Below the pieces are notes generated by a model, which saw only the letters and a program-made list of their open reading frames with translations, did no database searches and was not told the origin of the DNA. DNA of 64,000 nucleotides from positions 1,054,001 to 1,118,000 of the forward strand of contig CAVWVF010000006.1 of the NCBI GenBank assembly GCA_963758335.1, read 5' to 3'. Numbering within the stretch: position 1 is the stretch's first letter; every line of letters starts with the position of its first letter. Positions 44,583 through 54,140 of this stretch are shown in pieces. Source of the stretch: Roseiarcus sp963758335 (lineage in GTDB: Bacteria; Pseudomonadota; Alphaproteobacteria; Rhizobiales; Beijerinckiaceae). The position numbers and the translations under genes were made by a program.

Positions 44583-47426
44583 TTGCGACAGGGAAAGCTC
44601 AGGAGAGGAGAATGAACATGAAGTTCTGAAACCTTTCATCGCGATCCAGAGGGTTCAACTCCCTCCCGGCAAAGGTCAGCCAACCAGCCGGAAGCGAGCC
44701 TTGCATGGCGTGCGGCGACGCCCGTCGTGAAGCGTAGGCAGCAGGTGCCGAAGCCGCGTGAGTAGCCTCGAAATTTCTATCGCTGGAGCCTTCGCTGTGG
44801 GTTGAGCGGGGGCAGCATCGACGACACCGTCAGGGTGAGGATCGTCGGTCCGGCCGGGGTCTTGGACCGGGGCAAAGGCATGGGACGGATCGCCTGGGAA
44901 CCTGTGAGATCCCGCCTGCGTCCGGGTGAGAGTGTGCCGGCAAATGGGCGGCCGGCTGACCAAATGCCCTGGCTCGGATGGGTCCTCCAACCATCCGGGA
45001 GCGCCGCCAAGGCGAGCACGAAAAGCGGAGGATCGCGCGGACCCCGGAAGCGAAACAGATAAGCGACCGGGGACGCGCAGGCGGGAAGTCGTAGCGCCTT
45101 CATAGTACCGCTGACCGCGGGGAACTGGGCTCACCGGGACCCGCGCGAGGGAAGGGGGGCGCCACGGGATGAGAGCCGTTGCCGGGAAACACGGGAGGAG
45201 ACCTTGGGCTCCGCGAACCTGTCCACGAAACGACAACGGATAGCCGAACTGGCGAGGACGACGGCGGGGACATCATCACCTCCGTGCGCTTCTCGACAGG
45301 CGAGTCACGGACGGCGTCCTCTACGCCAACGCGAGCGAAACTCTTCCGTGAAGAACCGGATGCGGGAAAGCTGCACGTCCGGGTGTGTGTCCAGCGAAGG
45401 CTGGCATGTTCAGCAGGAGACAGACCTGCCGGGGCAAAAGTCAGGAGCCCCGTAGTTTGGATAGCAGGGTGGCGGGAAACCAAGACTCTGAAGCCTATCG
45501 ACAACGTCTCCCTCGGGAAGACGACGAGCCGCCGGGCCGTAATGAAAGTAAACGCGAATGTGGCCTCGAAAGTGCGTAGCCCCGAAGGCCGAGCCCACAT
45601 CTGGAGGGCGAAGGCAGCATGGGGAGCCGAAATCTGACTGAAGCGGCTCCTTCACTTCGGCGGGGTGGAAGCGACAGCACGGTGGCAAGAACATGCCGAG
45701 CAACTGGAGAAGCCTTCCTCGCCCCGGCGCGAAATCGCCGGAGCAGGGTAGATCGTATAACCGGCGCAACCGGGAAGTCGATCGAAGGCGAGAGGGTGGC
45801 GGTCGGGTCCGTAGTAGCGGCGAAGCGGAGTAATGTCCGTGGAGCAAAGGGGCCCTGCTGCTTGTAGCGTCTCCGGCCATAAGGAAGGCAAGGACGAGAT
45901 GACAAAGGCGTCCATGGATTTGCAAGACCTGAGGCGGAGAATATACGTCAAGGCGAAGGCTGAGACGTCCTGGCGGTTCTGGGGACTATATGTCCACGTC
46001 TGCAAGCTGGACACACTGCGCGAGGCGTACGCGCTGGCCAAGAAGAACGATGGCGCTCCGGGAAGTGACGGAATGACCTTCGCGGCCATCGAGGCGCAAG
46101 GCGTAGAGGTTTTCCTCGAGCAGATCGCGGACGAACTGGTCGGGCGCACCTATGCGCCGCTCCCGGCAAGGAAGCAGGAAATCCCGAAGGATGGCGGCAA
46201 GGTCCGCGTCCTTTCGATTCCGGCGATCCGCGATCGGGTGGTGCAAGGCGCGCTCAAGCTCATACTGGAACCGATCTTCGAGGCGGACTTCCAACCGGGG
46301 TCGTTTGGATACCGTCCACAACGGACAGCCCATGAAGCGGTGGACCGTGTGGCGCGAGCGATCGTTCAGCACAAGACACGCGTCATCGACATCGACCTGA
46401 GCAGCTATTTCGACAATGTCCGGCATGATCGGCTGTTGGCGAAGGTGGCCGAGCGGGTGGACGATGGCGACGTGATGCGCCTGCTGAAGGTGATGCTCAA
46501 AGCCAACGGCAAACAGGGCGTTCCGCAAGGCGGGGTGATCTCGCCGCTGCTCAGCAACCTCTACCTCACCGAGGTTGACAGGATGCTGGAGCGGGCGAAG
46601 GAGGCCACACGCTACGGCAAGTACACCGGCGTCGAATATGCGAGGTTCGCTGACGACCTGGTGATCTTGATCGACGCCCACCCGCGGCACGACTGGCTGA
46701 TGGCGGCGGTGGAAAAGCGGCTACGCGAGGAACTCGCCGAACTGCAGGTCGAAATCAACGAGGAGAAGAGTCGGATCGTGGACCTATGCCGCGGCGAGAG
46801 CTTCGGCTTCCTGGGGTTCGACTTTCGCCGGGTGCGCAGCCTGCGGGGCAGATGGCGTGCCCATTACACGCCCAAGCTCAAGAAGCGGACGGCGCTGCTG
46901 GCGAAACTCAAGGACGTGTTCCGGCGTCACCAGTCCCAGCCGGTCGATCGAGTCATCAAGCTGATCAACCCGGTGCTTCGCGGATGGGTGAATTACTTCA
47001 GGGCGGGACATTCCAGCGAGTGCTTCGGCTTCGTGAAGGACTGGGTGGAAAAGAAGATCCGGCGCCATATGCTGCGAGCCCGTAAACGACAGGGCTTCGG
47101 CTGGACGCGGTGGAGTAGGGACTGGCTGTACGAAACGCTCGGGCTGTTCAACGGCTACCGAGCGGTGCGGTCAGCCCCGAAAGTCGCTCCGGCAGGATAG
47201 GTCCCATAAGCCTTGGGGCGAAGCAAGCAGGAGAGCGCAGTGCGAGGAAATCCGCATGCTGCGTTCGACGAGGCGGGGGCTGGAAACGCGGCATGGTCGA
47301 GATGGTGTGACACTCGCAGACGAAAGAGCGAGCCAACAGGGAACACGAACTTCGACCTAAACCGGCGCGCCAGTCCCCGACCCTACCTGTGAGGGGTGGG
47401 GATGGCAACATCCCCACCTACTCGGC
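44583..47426 (+). mobile_element. Group II twintron C: ORF-less outer intron with a complete inner intron
   Basis: 2844 bp, same layout as twintron A: outer 5' TTGCGACAGGG after exon TGACGACCC; the same two deletions in the outer maturase gene; outer domain V 45353-45384; inner intron 45385-47386 (GTGTGTCCAGCG to CCGACCCTAC); outer domain VI 47387-47426, whose tip is GCAA where copy A has GCGA (both GNRA loops). The inner maturase is complete. Inner domain V reads TGCGAGGAAAT where copy A has TGCGGGAAAT. Confidence 0.78.
45899..47200 (+). CDS. ltrA: Group II intron-encoded reverse transcriptase/maturase (inner intron)
   Basis: 433 residues after AAGGA. RT blocks in order: PGSDGMTFAAIEAQGVEVFL, KVRVLSIPAIRDRVVQGALK, GSFGYRPQRTAHEAV, RVIDIDLSSYFDNVRHDRLL, KQGVPQGGVISPLLSNLYLT, the catalytic box as FADDLVILID (F for the usual Y), GESFGFLGFDFRRV and the group-II maturase X region INPVLRGWVNYFRAGHSSEC. 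The C-terminus is short and lacks an HNH endonuclease. It supplies splicing and retrohoming functions and could act on copy A in trans. Confidence 0.92.
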   Translation: MTKASMDLQDLRRRIYVKAKAETSWRFWGLYVHVCKLDTLREAYALAKKNDGAPGSDGMTFAAIEAQGVEVFLEQIADELVGRTYAPLPARKQEIPKDGGKVRVLSIPAIRDRVVQGALKLILEPIFEADFQPGSFGYRPQRTAHEAVDRVARAIVQHKTRVIDIDLSSYFDNVRHDRLLAKVAERVDDGDVMRLLKVMLKANGKQGVPQGGVISPLLSNLYLTEVDRMLERAKEATRYGKYTGVEYARFADDLVILIDAHPRHDWLMAAVEKRLREELAELQVEINEEKSRIVDLCRGESFGFLGFDFRRVRSLRGRWRAHYTPKLKKRTALLAKLKDVFRRHQSQPVDRVIKLINPVLRGWVNYFRAGHSSECFGFVKDWVEKKIRRHMLRARKRQGFGWTRWSRDWLYETLGLFNGYRAVRSAPKVAPAG

Positions 47427-47939
47427 CATTGACGAAGCCGACGGCCGCCGCACCGCCGACGCCGGCGGCGAATCCAACCACCACGGCGGGAAAGAGCGGC
47501 AGGCCGGAATTGAACGAGCCGCGGATCGCCAGCGCCGAGAGGACCGAGGCGAGGCTCATCACCCAGCCGACCGACAGATCGATCGATACCGGCGGTGATG
47601 ATGACGAAGGTCTGGCCGAGGCCGAGCAACAGCACCGGTACGATGGCGACCAAAATGTTCTGGGAATTGCGGACGGTGAGGAAATTGACCGCGCCGCCGG
47701 TCGACAACGGCACCGCGACGACGAAGAACAGGACCATGAGGCCGAGAAACACCCAGGCCCAGATGCGGCTCAGGAAGATCGCCGCGCGCTGCGCGGGGGT
47801 GAGGACGCCCGAAGCGGCGCCGTCGCCGCCCCGCGCGGCCCGGACGGCGCGTTCGGTCACGACTTTGGTTCCTTAAAACTCGGGCGCCGCGGCGCAGTCG
47901 AGGCCCCCGAATGCATCGCTCGGCCTTTCATTCGTTTTC

Positions 47940-48134
47940 CGGATGATCCACTCGGTGGGCCAATCCTCCCCTCTCCCCTTGCGGGAGAGGGGCCGGGTGA
48001 GGGGTTCGCGCCGTCAGGCGCGCTTTGGCAGCGCGCTTGACGGCGCCGGACCCCTCATCCGGCCCCCCGGATCAAGTCCGGGGGTCGCGCCACCTTCTCT
48101 CGCAAGGGGACGCAAGGAGAGAAGTGGTGGGCCG
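47940..48134. repeat. Palindromic repeat cluster between permease and binding protein
   Basis: CTCTCCCCTTGCGGGAGAGG, then CGCCGTCAGGCGCGCTTTGG...AGCGCGCTTGACGGCG, then CCCCCGGATCAAGTCCGGGGG, then CTTCTCTCGCAAGGGGACGC are stacked hairpins. Two of these unit types also occur in frame inside coding sequences elsewhere in the window. Confidence 0.7.
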
Positions 48135-48875
48135 TCACTTGCCCGGCACTCGGTAAATGAAGCGGGCGACCGCCGGATCCTTCACGTTCTCTTTGTCGAT
48201 GATGGCGAAGCCCGTCTCGACGCGGCGGGGCAGGCTGGTGACGCCCGCGGCGTCGGCGGCTGCGAACATCACCGCCATGTAGCCCATGTCGAACGGCTTT
48301 TGCGCCAGCACCAGCGTGACGACGCCCTTGTCCATCAGCTCGATCGCCTCCTTGGTCGCGTCGTATGCGACCACCTGGACGTGGCCGCCGAGACCGGCGT
48401 TGACGACCGCCGTTCCCGCGCCGGACGCGCTGAAGACGTTGGTGCCGAAGACTCCGGCGAGGTTGGGCTCGCGCGTGAGAACCGCCGCGGTCTGTTGCGC
48501 GGCCTTGTTGGCGTCGTCCAGGTTGAAGTCCGGGCCCTCCACCTTGATGGCGGGGTAGTCCTTGGCCATCTCCTCTTTGAAGCCCTTGGCGCGCCCTTCA
48601 ACCGAGCTCACGTTCGGGTTGGTCGAGTTGATGTAGACGGTCCCCTTGCCGCCGATCGTCTGCGCCTCGACGCCCCACGTCGGCGGAATCTGTGTGACGA
48701 CGTCAACGCCGAGATCCTTGGCCGCCTTCTCCACTCCGAGCTGCATGACCTGATAGAATGGATCGACCACGCCGGGGAGAAAGCCGATCCTCAGTTTCTC
48801 TGCGGCCTCGGCGCCCTGCGACGCCAGCGCGAGCGCCAGCCCCGCCGCCATTGCCAAAATCGATCGTTTGCGCAT
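48135..48875 (-). CDS. Sugar-binding protein of the ABC transporter, with likely internal deletion
   Basis: 246 residues; GGGAGG precedes MRKRSILAMAAGLALALASQ, a signal peptide ending GAEAAE. LRIGFLPGVVDPFYQVMQLG and GKGTVYINSTNPNVSSVEGR, then VVAYDATKEAIELMDKG, belong to the periplasmic-binding-protein type 1 fold. Relatives are ~310-330 residues. Between WGVEAQT and IGGKGTVYI the segment that normally carries APTDK...VITVDT (about 70-80 residues of the first lobe) is absent, in frame. Ligand binding is probably lost. Confidence 0.7.
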   Translation of the reverse strand: MRKRSILAMAAGLALALASQGAEAAEKLRIGFLPGVVDPFYQVMQLGVEKAAKDLGVDVVTQIPPTWGVEAQTIGGKGTVYINSTNPNVSSVEGRAKGFKEEMAKDYPAIKVEGPDFNLDDANKAAQQTAAVLTREPNLAGVFGTNVFSASGAGTAVVNAGLGGHVQVVAYDATKEAIELMDKGVVTLVLAQKPFDMGYMAVMFAAADAAGVTSLPRRVETGFAIIDKENVKDPAVARFIYRVPGK

Positions 48876-49202
48876 GTTGCCTACCTCCCTGAATTCCGTT
48901 CCTCGTGAAGCCTGCGGACCGGCGTTTGCCGCCGCGCCGCATCCGACGCGGTCGAACGCGTTAGCGCGCAGATTGCCGCGCCCATTTGACCGGCGTCAAT
49001 CGATATCGCTATCCGTCTGACACCCGCTCGGGTTTCTCTGAGGGTGACCCGGACCATCGGGCCACCCCCTCGCGAAGTCAGGCCGAGCGCGGTTTCCGAC
49101 ACGCCGGTTCGGCCGGCGCCGGCTGGCCACCCCGCCCCTTGAATGGCCGGGGCCGGCGCCTCAACATGGTCGCTAAATAACAAATGCGGCGAGCGACAAG
49201 AA
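48876..49202. other. Divergent promoter region
   Basis: No gene. It separates the leftward transporter from the rightward transglutaminase genes and should hold both promoters; no operator palindrome stood out. Confidence 0.35.
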
Positions 49203-50093
49203 GTGCACCGAGACAAAGCCGTCCTGAACGTTCGCCACCTGACGACCTACCGCTACGCCCGGCCGGTCGAGTTCGGCGAGCACCGCATGATGATGCGGCC
49301 GCGGGACGGCTACGACCAGCGGCTCGTTTCCTCGGAACTCGTGATCGAGCCGCAACCGAAGCGTCTGCGCTGGCTTTACGACGCTTTCGACAATTGCGTG
49401 GCGCTCGCCTCCTTTTCCGGCGCCTCGACCTCCCTCAGGGTCGAGAATCGTTTCACGGTCGAACGGACGGCGGACAATTCTCCGGGCGGCGAGATTGATC
49501 CGCGCGCGCGGCTCTATCCGTTCACCTATCTGCCCGAAGAGCTGCCCGACATCTCCCGCTCGATCGAGCGGCTGTACGAGGATCCGGACGGCGATCTCGA
49601 CCTTTGGGCGCGTCAGTTCGCGACCTCCGGCGGAACGACGCAGACGAGCCATCTCCTGATGACGCTGACCTATGCGATCAAGGAAGGATTTTCCTACGAG
49701 CGGCGCGAGGAATCCGGCGTGCAGCCGCCGCGCGTCACGCTCGACCGCCGCCGCGGCAGCTGCCGCGACTTCGCGGTGCTGATGATGGAGGCCGTCCGCG
49801 CCCTCGGCATAGCGGCTCGATTCGTCTCCGGCTATGTCTACGTGCCGCGCGGGGAGGACGAGCCGGCGCGGCTCGGCGGCGGCGCGACGCACGCCTGGTG
49901 CCAAGTGTATCTGCCGGGCGCCGGATGGATCGAATTCGACCCGACCAACGGCCTGATCGGCGGCAGGGACCTCATCCGCGTCGCGGTCGCGCGCAATCCC
50001 GCCCATGCCGCGCCGCTGAGCGGGACGTACTTCGGCAGTCTGGAGGATGAATTGGGCATGGAGGTCTCCGTCGAAGTGACGCAACCAAAGTGA
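49203..50093 (+). CDS. Transglutaminase-like protein 1
   Basis: 296 residues from a GTG (reads VHRDKAVLNVRHLTTYRYAR). An N-terminal bacterial transglutaminase-associated domain (RPVEFGEHRMMMRPRDGYDQ) is followed by the cysteine-protease-like core with Cys187 (RGSCRDFAVLMMEAVRALGI), His230 (GGATHAWCQVYLPG) and Asp246 (WIEFDPTNGLIGG). All three catalytic residues are present. Substrate unknown; such genes often sit next to a second transglutaminase or peptidase. Start uncertain. Confidence 0.8.
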   Translation: MHRDKAVLNVRHLTTYRYARPVEFGEHRMMMRPRDGYDQRLVSSELVIEPQPKRLRWLYDAFDNCVALASFSGASTSLRVENRFTVERTADNSPGGEIDPRARLYPFTYLPEELPDISRSIERLYEDPDGDLDLWARQFATSGGTTQTSHLLMTLTYAIKEGFSYERREESGVQPPRVTLDRRRGSCRDFAVLMMEAVRALGIAARFVSGYVYVPRGEDEPARLGGGATHAWCQVYLPGAGWIEFDPTNGLIGGRDLIRVAVARNPAHAAPLSGTYFGSLEDELGMEVSVEVTQPK

Positions 50094-50148
50094 GGCGAAA
50101 GCGTTGCCGCCTGGCGATGCTTCACTTTTCGCCGAGGACTTATCCGCC

Positions 50149-50964
50149 ATGATCATCCGAGCGGGATACCGGATAACCTTTCAGTGCCAGGCGCCCACGC
50201 CCATGCTCTTGCAGCTCAACGTTCATCCCTCGCGCGAGGCCGACCTTCTGTCGCCGGACGTGGTGCGGGCGACGCCGAGCGTCGCGTTGGAGACCTACCG
50301 CGACCTGTTCGGCAATCGGGTCACACGGGTTGACGTTCCGCCAGGCCTGGTCACTTTCAGCAATGACTTCACGATCCGCGACAGCGGCCTGCCCGAGAAA
50401 ACGCCGCAGGACGCTCCGCTGACGCCGATCAATGCGCTGCCGAGCGAGGTCCTGGTCTTCCTCCTGGCGAGCCGCTACTGCGACAGCGATAATCTTGCCG
50501 ATTTCGCTTGGTCGCAATTCCACGGAATCGGCGGCGGGGCGCGGCTCGTTCAGACGATCTGCGATTTCGTCCACGATCGGATTCGTTTCGACTACGCCTC
50601 GGCGAATCCGAAGCGCGTCGCATCCGACGGATTGCGCGAGGGCGTAGGCGTGTGCCGCGACTTCGCCCATCTCGCAGTCGCGCTCTGCCGGGCCATGAAC
50701 GTGCCCGCGCGCTACTGCACCGGCTATCTGGGCGACATCGGCGTTCCGCCCGATCCGGCGCCGATGGACTTTTCCGCCTGGTTCGAAGTCTTCCTCAACG
50801 GGCGCTGGTATTCGTTCGACGCCCGACACAACACGCCCCGGATCGGCCGCATCGTCATGGGTCGAGGACGCGATGCGGCCGACGTGGCGCTGTCCACCGC
50901 GTTCGGGTCGGCGCCCCTGCAACATTTCGAGGTGACGACCTGCGAAGAGGCGGTTGCGGCGTGA
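50149..50964 (+). CDS. Transglutaminase-like protein 2 lacking the catalytic His
   Basis: 271 residues from MIIRAGYRITFQCQAPTPML. The N-terminal beta domain leads to the transglutaminase core: Cys169 in GVGVCRDFAHLAVALCRAMN and Asp224 in RWYSFDARHNTPRIGRI. The His position reads MDFSAWFEVFL, with Ser209 where catalytic members have His. Relatives with FSAW or FAAW exist, so this may be a natural non-canonical subfamily, catalytically altered or structural. It follows protein 1 by 55 bp, probably the same operon. Confidence 0.78.
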   Translation: MIIRAGYRITFQCQAPTPMLLQLNVHPSREADLLSPDVVRATPSVALETYRDLFGNRVTRVDVPPGLVTFSNDFTIRDSGLPEKTPQDAPLTPINALPSEVLVFLLASRYCDSDNLADFAWSQFHGIGGGARLVQTICDFVHDRIRFDYASANPKRVASDGLREGVGVCRDFAHLAVALCRAMNVPARYCTGYLGDIGVPPDPAPMDFSAWFEVFLNGRWYSFDARHNTPRIGRIVMGRGRDAADVALSTAFGSAPLQHFEVTTCEEAVAA

Positions 50965-50974
50965 CCCGACCCTC

Positions 50975-52054
50975 TTACTTCCGTGTCCTGGCCGGGTGCA
51001 GCGTGGTCTCGAGAATGTTCTCCGCCGCTCCGATGACCAGCGAGGACGAGCCGACGATCAGCGGATCGACGCCGACGACGACATGCCGGTTCTTGTTGGG
51101 GTAGGGGAGGGCGGAGAGGAAGTGCTGCAGGCAGTTGATCCGCGCGCGCTTCTTGTCGTCCGACTTGACGATCGTCCAGGGGGCGTCGGCGGTGTCGGTG
51201 TTGAAGAACATCGCCTCCTTGGCGTCGGTGTAGGCGTCCCATTTGTCGAGCGAGGCCCGGTCGACCGGCGACAGCTTCCATTGCTTGAGCGGATCGGTCT
51301 CGCGCGCGGCGAAGCGGCGGCGTTGCTCTTGCCGCGTCACCGAGAACCAGTACTTGAACAGCCGGATGCCGGAGCGCACCAGCATGCGCTCGAGCTCGGG
51401 GCACTGGCGCATGAATTCCAGATACTCATTGGGCCTGCAGAAGCCCATCACTCGCTCGACCCCGGCCCGATTGTACCAAGAGCGGTCGAAGAACACGATT
51501 TCGCCCGCCGCCGGCAGGTGCTCGACATAGCGCTGGAAATACCATTGCGTGCGCTCGCGCTCGTTGGGTTTTTCGAGCGCCACGATGCGCGCGCCGCGCG
51601 GATTGAGATGCTCCATGAAGCGCTTGATCGTGCCGCCCTTGCCGGCCGCGTCTCGCCCCTCGAACAGAACGACGATCTTCTCTCCGGTCTCCTTGACCCA
51701 GTTCTGCGCCTTGAGAAGCTCCGCCTGGAGCGGCAGCACGCGCTCCATGTAGGCCTTCTCGGTGACTTTGGACTTGTAGGGATAGTCGCCGGTCTCGAAG
51801 GCGCGCCGGATCGCGTCGGGATCGTGCCGCAGGGAGGCGACTTCGAACCTCGGCGTCTTGGGCTCCTTCCCTTCCCTGACCTCTTTGAGCTCCCTGCGCG
51901 GCGGCAGGGGGGCGGAGACGATGACGGAAGCGGCGGGTGGCGGCGCCGGCGGGCGGACAGGCGACCCGCCACGCTCCGCGGCGGGCCCTCGGGGCGCGCT
52001 CTTGCCGCCGTCGGCCGCCGGCGTCCCTCGGGTCTCGCTCTCAATGGCCATCAT
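50975..52054 (-). CDS. ppk2: Polyphosphate kinase 2
   Basis: 359 residues; GAGGGAG precedes MMAIESETRG. After a Pro/Ala-rich ~75-residue head the PPK2 domain begins: Walker A VVLFEGRDAAGKGGTIKRFM, EKPNERERTQWYFQRYVEHL, Walker B IVFFDRSWYNRAGVERVMGF and the lid KYWFSVTRQEQRRRF. Uses polyphosphate to phosphorylate nucleoside diphosphates (or the reverse). Single-domain type. Convergent with the transglutaminase genes, 10 bp between stops. Confidence 0.92.
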   Translation of the reverse strand: MMAIESETRGTPAADGGKSAPRGPAAERGGSPVRPPAPPPAASVIVSAPLPPRRELKEVREGKEPKTPRFEVASLRHDPDAIRRAFETGDYPYKSKVTEKAYMERVLPLQAELLKAQNWVKETGEKIVVLFEGRDAAGKGGTIKRFMEHLNPRGARIVALEKPNERERTQWYFQRYVEHLPAAGEIVFFDRSWYNRAGVERVMGFCRPNEYLEFMRQCPELERMLVRSGIRLFKYWFSVTRQEQRRRFAARETDPLKQWKLSPVDRASLDKWDAYTDAKEAMFFNTDTADAPWTIVKSDDKKRARINCLQHFLSALPYPNKNRHVVVGVDPLIVGSSSLVIGAAENILETTLHPARTRK

Positions 52055-52280
52055 ATGGTCCGGCTCCCTCTTGCCCACGGCTCCCCCCCGGCGACGGCGT
52101 CGGGAACGCGACACAATATGCGGAAAGGCGCATTTCGCGAATGCCGGGCGCGCGAGTCAAGGGTCGCCGATGCGTCGCAAGCGGAAGGGCGGAACGCGAA
52201 TGAGCGGAGCGGACGGCGCGCCGAGCGCCGATGCGCCGTGACTTGCCGAGCGCGACCGATCGCGCCCGGCAAGGCTTGGG

Positions 52281-52934
52281 CTAGGCGCCCTTGGCGTGAG
52301 GGGCCACGCGCGCCTTGCACAAGGAGCACAGCAACGCCACCGCGAAATGGATCGCCTGCTGGGTCTCAGGCTTCCTCATTAGCGTGAAGAGACCCATCAG
52401 GCCCGCCACGCCGCCCTTGGGCGGCGGCGCGGCGGCGACTTCCCTAGCCGCTTGGTCGACCGCATTGAACAGATCCGGCGCGAGTCCGGAACGCTCGAGA
52501 TGGGCCGCGAGGGCGAGCAACTGGTCGGCGAGGCCGGTGCGGGTGACCCGCTCGACCAGCTCCAGGCCGTGGGCGGCGACGCCCGCGAGGCGCACGATCA
52601 TTTCGTCGGTCATCGCGTCCTGGGCGCCCCCGACCAGTCGCGCGAGTTCGACAATGCGATCGAGATCGCCGTTTTCAACGAGCGCACCGACGGCCGGCAG
52701 CGCCTTGACGACGCCGCTGCGATTGACGCGGTCGAGGAGGTCCATGCCGTCCGTGGCGACGGTCGCGACTCGGCCGACGATGTCGTCGGTCATGGCGTCC
52801 TGGGCGCTGCCGACGAGCCGCGCGAGCGCGACGATCCGGTCGAGATCGCCATTGTCGACGAGCGTAGCGAGCGCGGCGTCGACCTGCGCGCGCCGCCCCT
52901 CGTCGAGGATGGGAGGCGGTTGATGTTCGGTCAT
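52281..52934 (-). CDS. DUF1641 protein with an internal tandem duplication
   Basis: 217 residues from MTEHQPPPILDEGRRAQVDA. The segment LVDNGDLDRIVALARLVGSA...VNRSG repeats almost verbatim as LVENGDLDRIVELARLVGGA...VTRTG about 67 residues later. The C-terminus (LMGLFTLMRKPETQQAIHFA) is the DUF1641 core. It follows the SQR-like gene by 11 bp; DUF1641 proteins typically accompany SQR-type oxidoreductases and DsrE proteins, and may help membrane attachment. Function unproven. Confidence 0.75.
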   Translation of the reverse strand: MTEHQPPPILDEGRRAQVDAALATLVDNGDLDRIVALARLVGSAQDAMTDDIVGRVATVATDGMDLLDRVNRSGVVKALPAVGALVENGDLDRIVELARLVGGAQDAMTDEMIVRLAGVAAHGLELVERVTRTGLADQLLALAAHLERSGLAPDLFNAVDQAAREVAAAPPPKGGVAGLMGLFTLMRKPETQQAIHFAVALLCSLCKARVAPHAKGA

Positions 52935-52945
52935 CGCGTCCTCCC

Positions 52946-54085
52946 TCAAAGGATGCCGCGGGCGGACGCCCAGTAGAGCCGGTTGTACGCCAACTTGAAC
53001 TGGTGAATCATCTGGTTCGGCGCGCGCGGCTGGGGCGGGTTGACGTAGGTGAACTGGGCGTAGGTGGCGCGATTGCCGCCGGCCTCGATGAAGCAGAACA
53101 CCTTGCCGTCGTATTCGCGCACCGGCCGGCCGATCTTGATGAGAGCCGCGACGTTCTCGGCCGCCGCCTCGGCCTGGAAATGCGCGGTCGAGCCCGCCTT
53201 GGAGATCGGGATGTTGGTGGTGTCGCCGAGCACGACCACGTTCTTGCCGAACTCGCCCTCCATGTGGAGCGTCGCCTTATTGGTGGGGATCCAGCCGCCC
53301 TGTCCGAGGCCGTTCTTCTCGATCACCTCCATGCCCTTGTGCGGCGGCACTGCGATCAGGAGATCGTAAGAGACTTCCGAGCCTTCTTCGGAAATGATCT
53401 TGGCGTTCTTGCCGTCGACCTCCTTCATGTTGAACAGGGTCTCGGTCTTGATGCCGAGGCTCGCGAATTCGCCCGCCGCCCATTTGCCGACGTTCTCGAG
53501 GCTGTGCAGCCGGCCGATCGGGTAGGTGTAGTAGAATTCGGTCTTGTCGAGCAGGCCCTTCTCGGCCACGAACTCGCGCATCATCAAGGTCACTTCGAGC
53601 GGGACCATCGGACACTTGTGCGGCAGCCCGACGGTGACGACGATCCGCCCGCCCTTGAAGCTGTTGATCTTGTCGAAGAAGTCGAGCGCGTAGGGTTCGG
53701 TGTAGACGTTGATCGAATTCTCGGCGAGGCCGGGGATCGATTCCGGCGTCACGCGCGAGCCGGTGGCGATGACGATGATGTCGTACTGGTGGGTCTTGCC
53801 GCCCTTGGTGACGACGTTGTTGTCCTTGAGGTTGAACGTCTCGACCGGATCGACGATGAAGTCGATCGTCGGCTCCAGCAGGCTCTCCTGCTCGCGGTAG
53901 CATTCGTCCGGCATCATCTTGCCGAACGCCACGTAGAGGAAGCCGGGAAGATACGCATGCTTTTCGGACACCGACAGCATGGTGATCGACGCCTTGCCCG
54001 ACATCAATTCGCCGGCAATGCGGCGGGCGAGATTGTTGGCGAATATGGTGCCGCCCATACCGCCGCCGACGACCAGAACTCTCAT
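52946..54085 (-). CDS. sqr: Sulfide:quinone oxidoreductase-like flavoprotein
   Basis: 379 residues. N-terminal FAD site VLVVGGGMGGTIFANNLARR; ATGSRVTPESIPG second nucleotide loop; FAD-contacting VVVLGDTTNIPISKAGSTAH. Redox Cys158 (VGLPHKCPMVPLEV) and Cys331 (KVFCFIEAGGNRATY) occupy the positions of the two SQR active-site cysteines. The C-terminal amphipathic tail (FKLAYNRLYWASARGIL) suits membrane association. It likely oxidises sulfide or a protein-bound persulfide and reduces quinone. It lies in an operon with DsrE, TusA and DUF1641. Confidence 0.85.
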   Translation of the reverse strand: MRVLVVGGGMGGTIFANNLARRIAGELMSGKASITMLSVSEKHAYLPGFLYVAFGKMMPDECYREQESLLEPTIDFIVDPVETFNLKDNNVVTKGGKTHQYDIIVIATGSRVTPESIPGLAENSINVYTEPYALDFFDKINSFKGGRIVVTVGLPHKCPMVPLEVTLMMREFVAEKGLLDKTEFYYTYPIGRLHSLENVGKWAAGEFASLGIKTETLFNMKEVDGKNAKIISEEGSEVSYDLLIAVPPHKGMEVIEKNGLGQGGWIPTNKATLHMEGEFGKNVVVLGDTTNIPISKAGSTAHFQAEAAAENVAALIKIGRPVREYDGKVFCFIEAGGNRATYAQFTYVNPPQPRAPNQMIHQFKLAYNRLYWASARGIL

Positions 54086-54140
54086 TTTGCTCCCTCCCGA
54101 TGTCGGCCGAGCCCTTTTGGCTTCGCGCCGTTGTACTCGA

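Larger units (their letters stand above)
43856..47860 (-). pseudogene. Sugar ABC transporter permease (FrcC/RbsC-like), broken by an intron and two frameshifts
   Basis: Reading leftwards: MTERAVRAARGGDGAASGVL, WAWVFLGLMVLFFVVAVPLS and VPVLLLGLGQTFVIITAGID are normal, then a duplicated ATCG (about 47580) shifts the frame. Removing it gives GIDLSVGWVMSLASVLSALA up to VGFVNG. The intron (44583-47426) interrupts here, and VVISKLKVPAFIVTLGTSFI resumes exactly. A second, one-base loss near 44436 shifts AYGNDA-LIYYIGGEGGG. The final LPYPFIVTAVVVAWAMFLLH to RPKGGVRR is intact. The intron is antisense to the gene, so splicing cannot rescue it. Confidence 0.88.
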
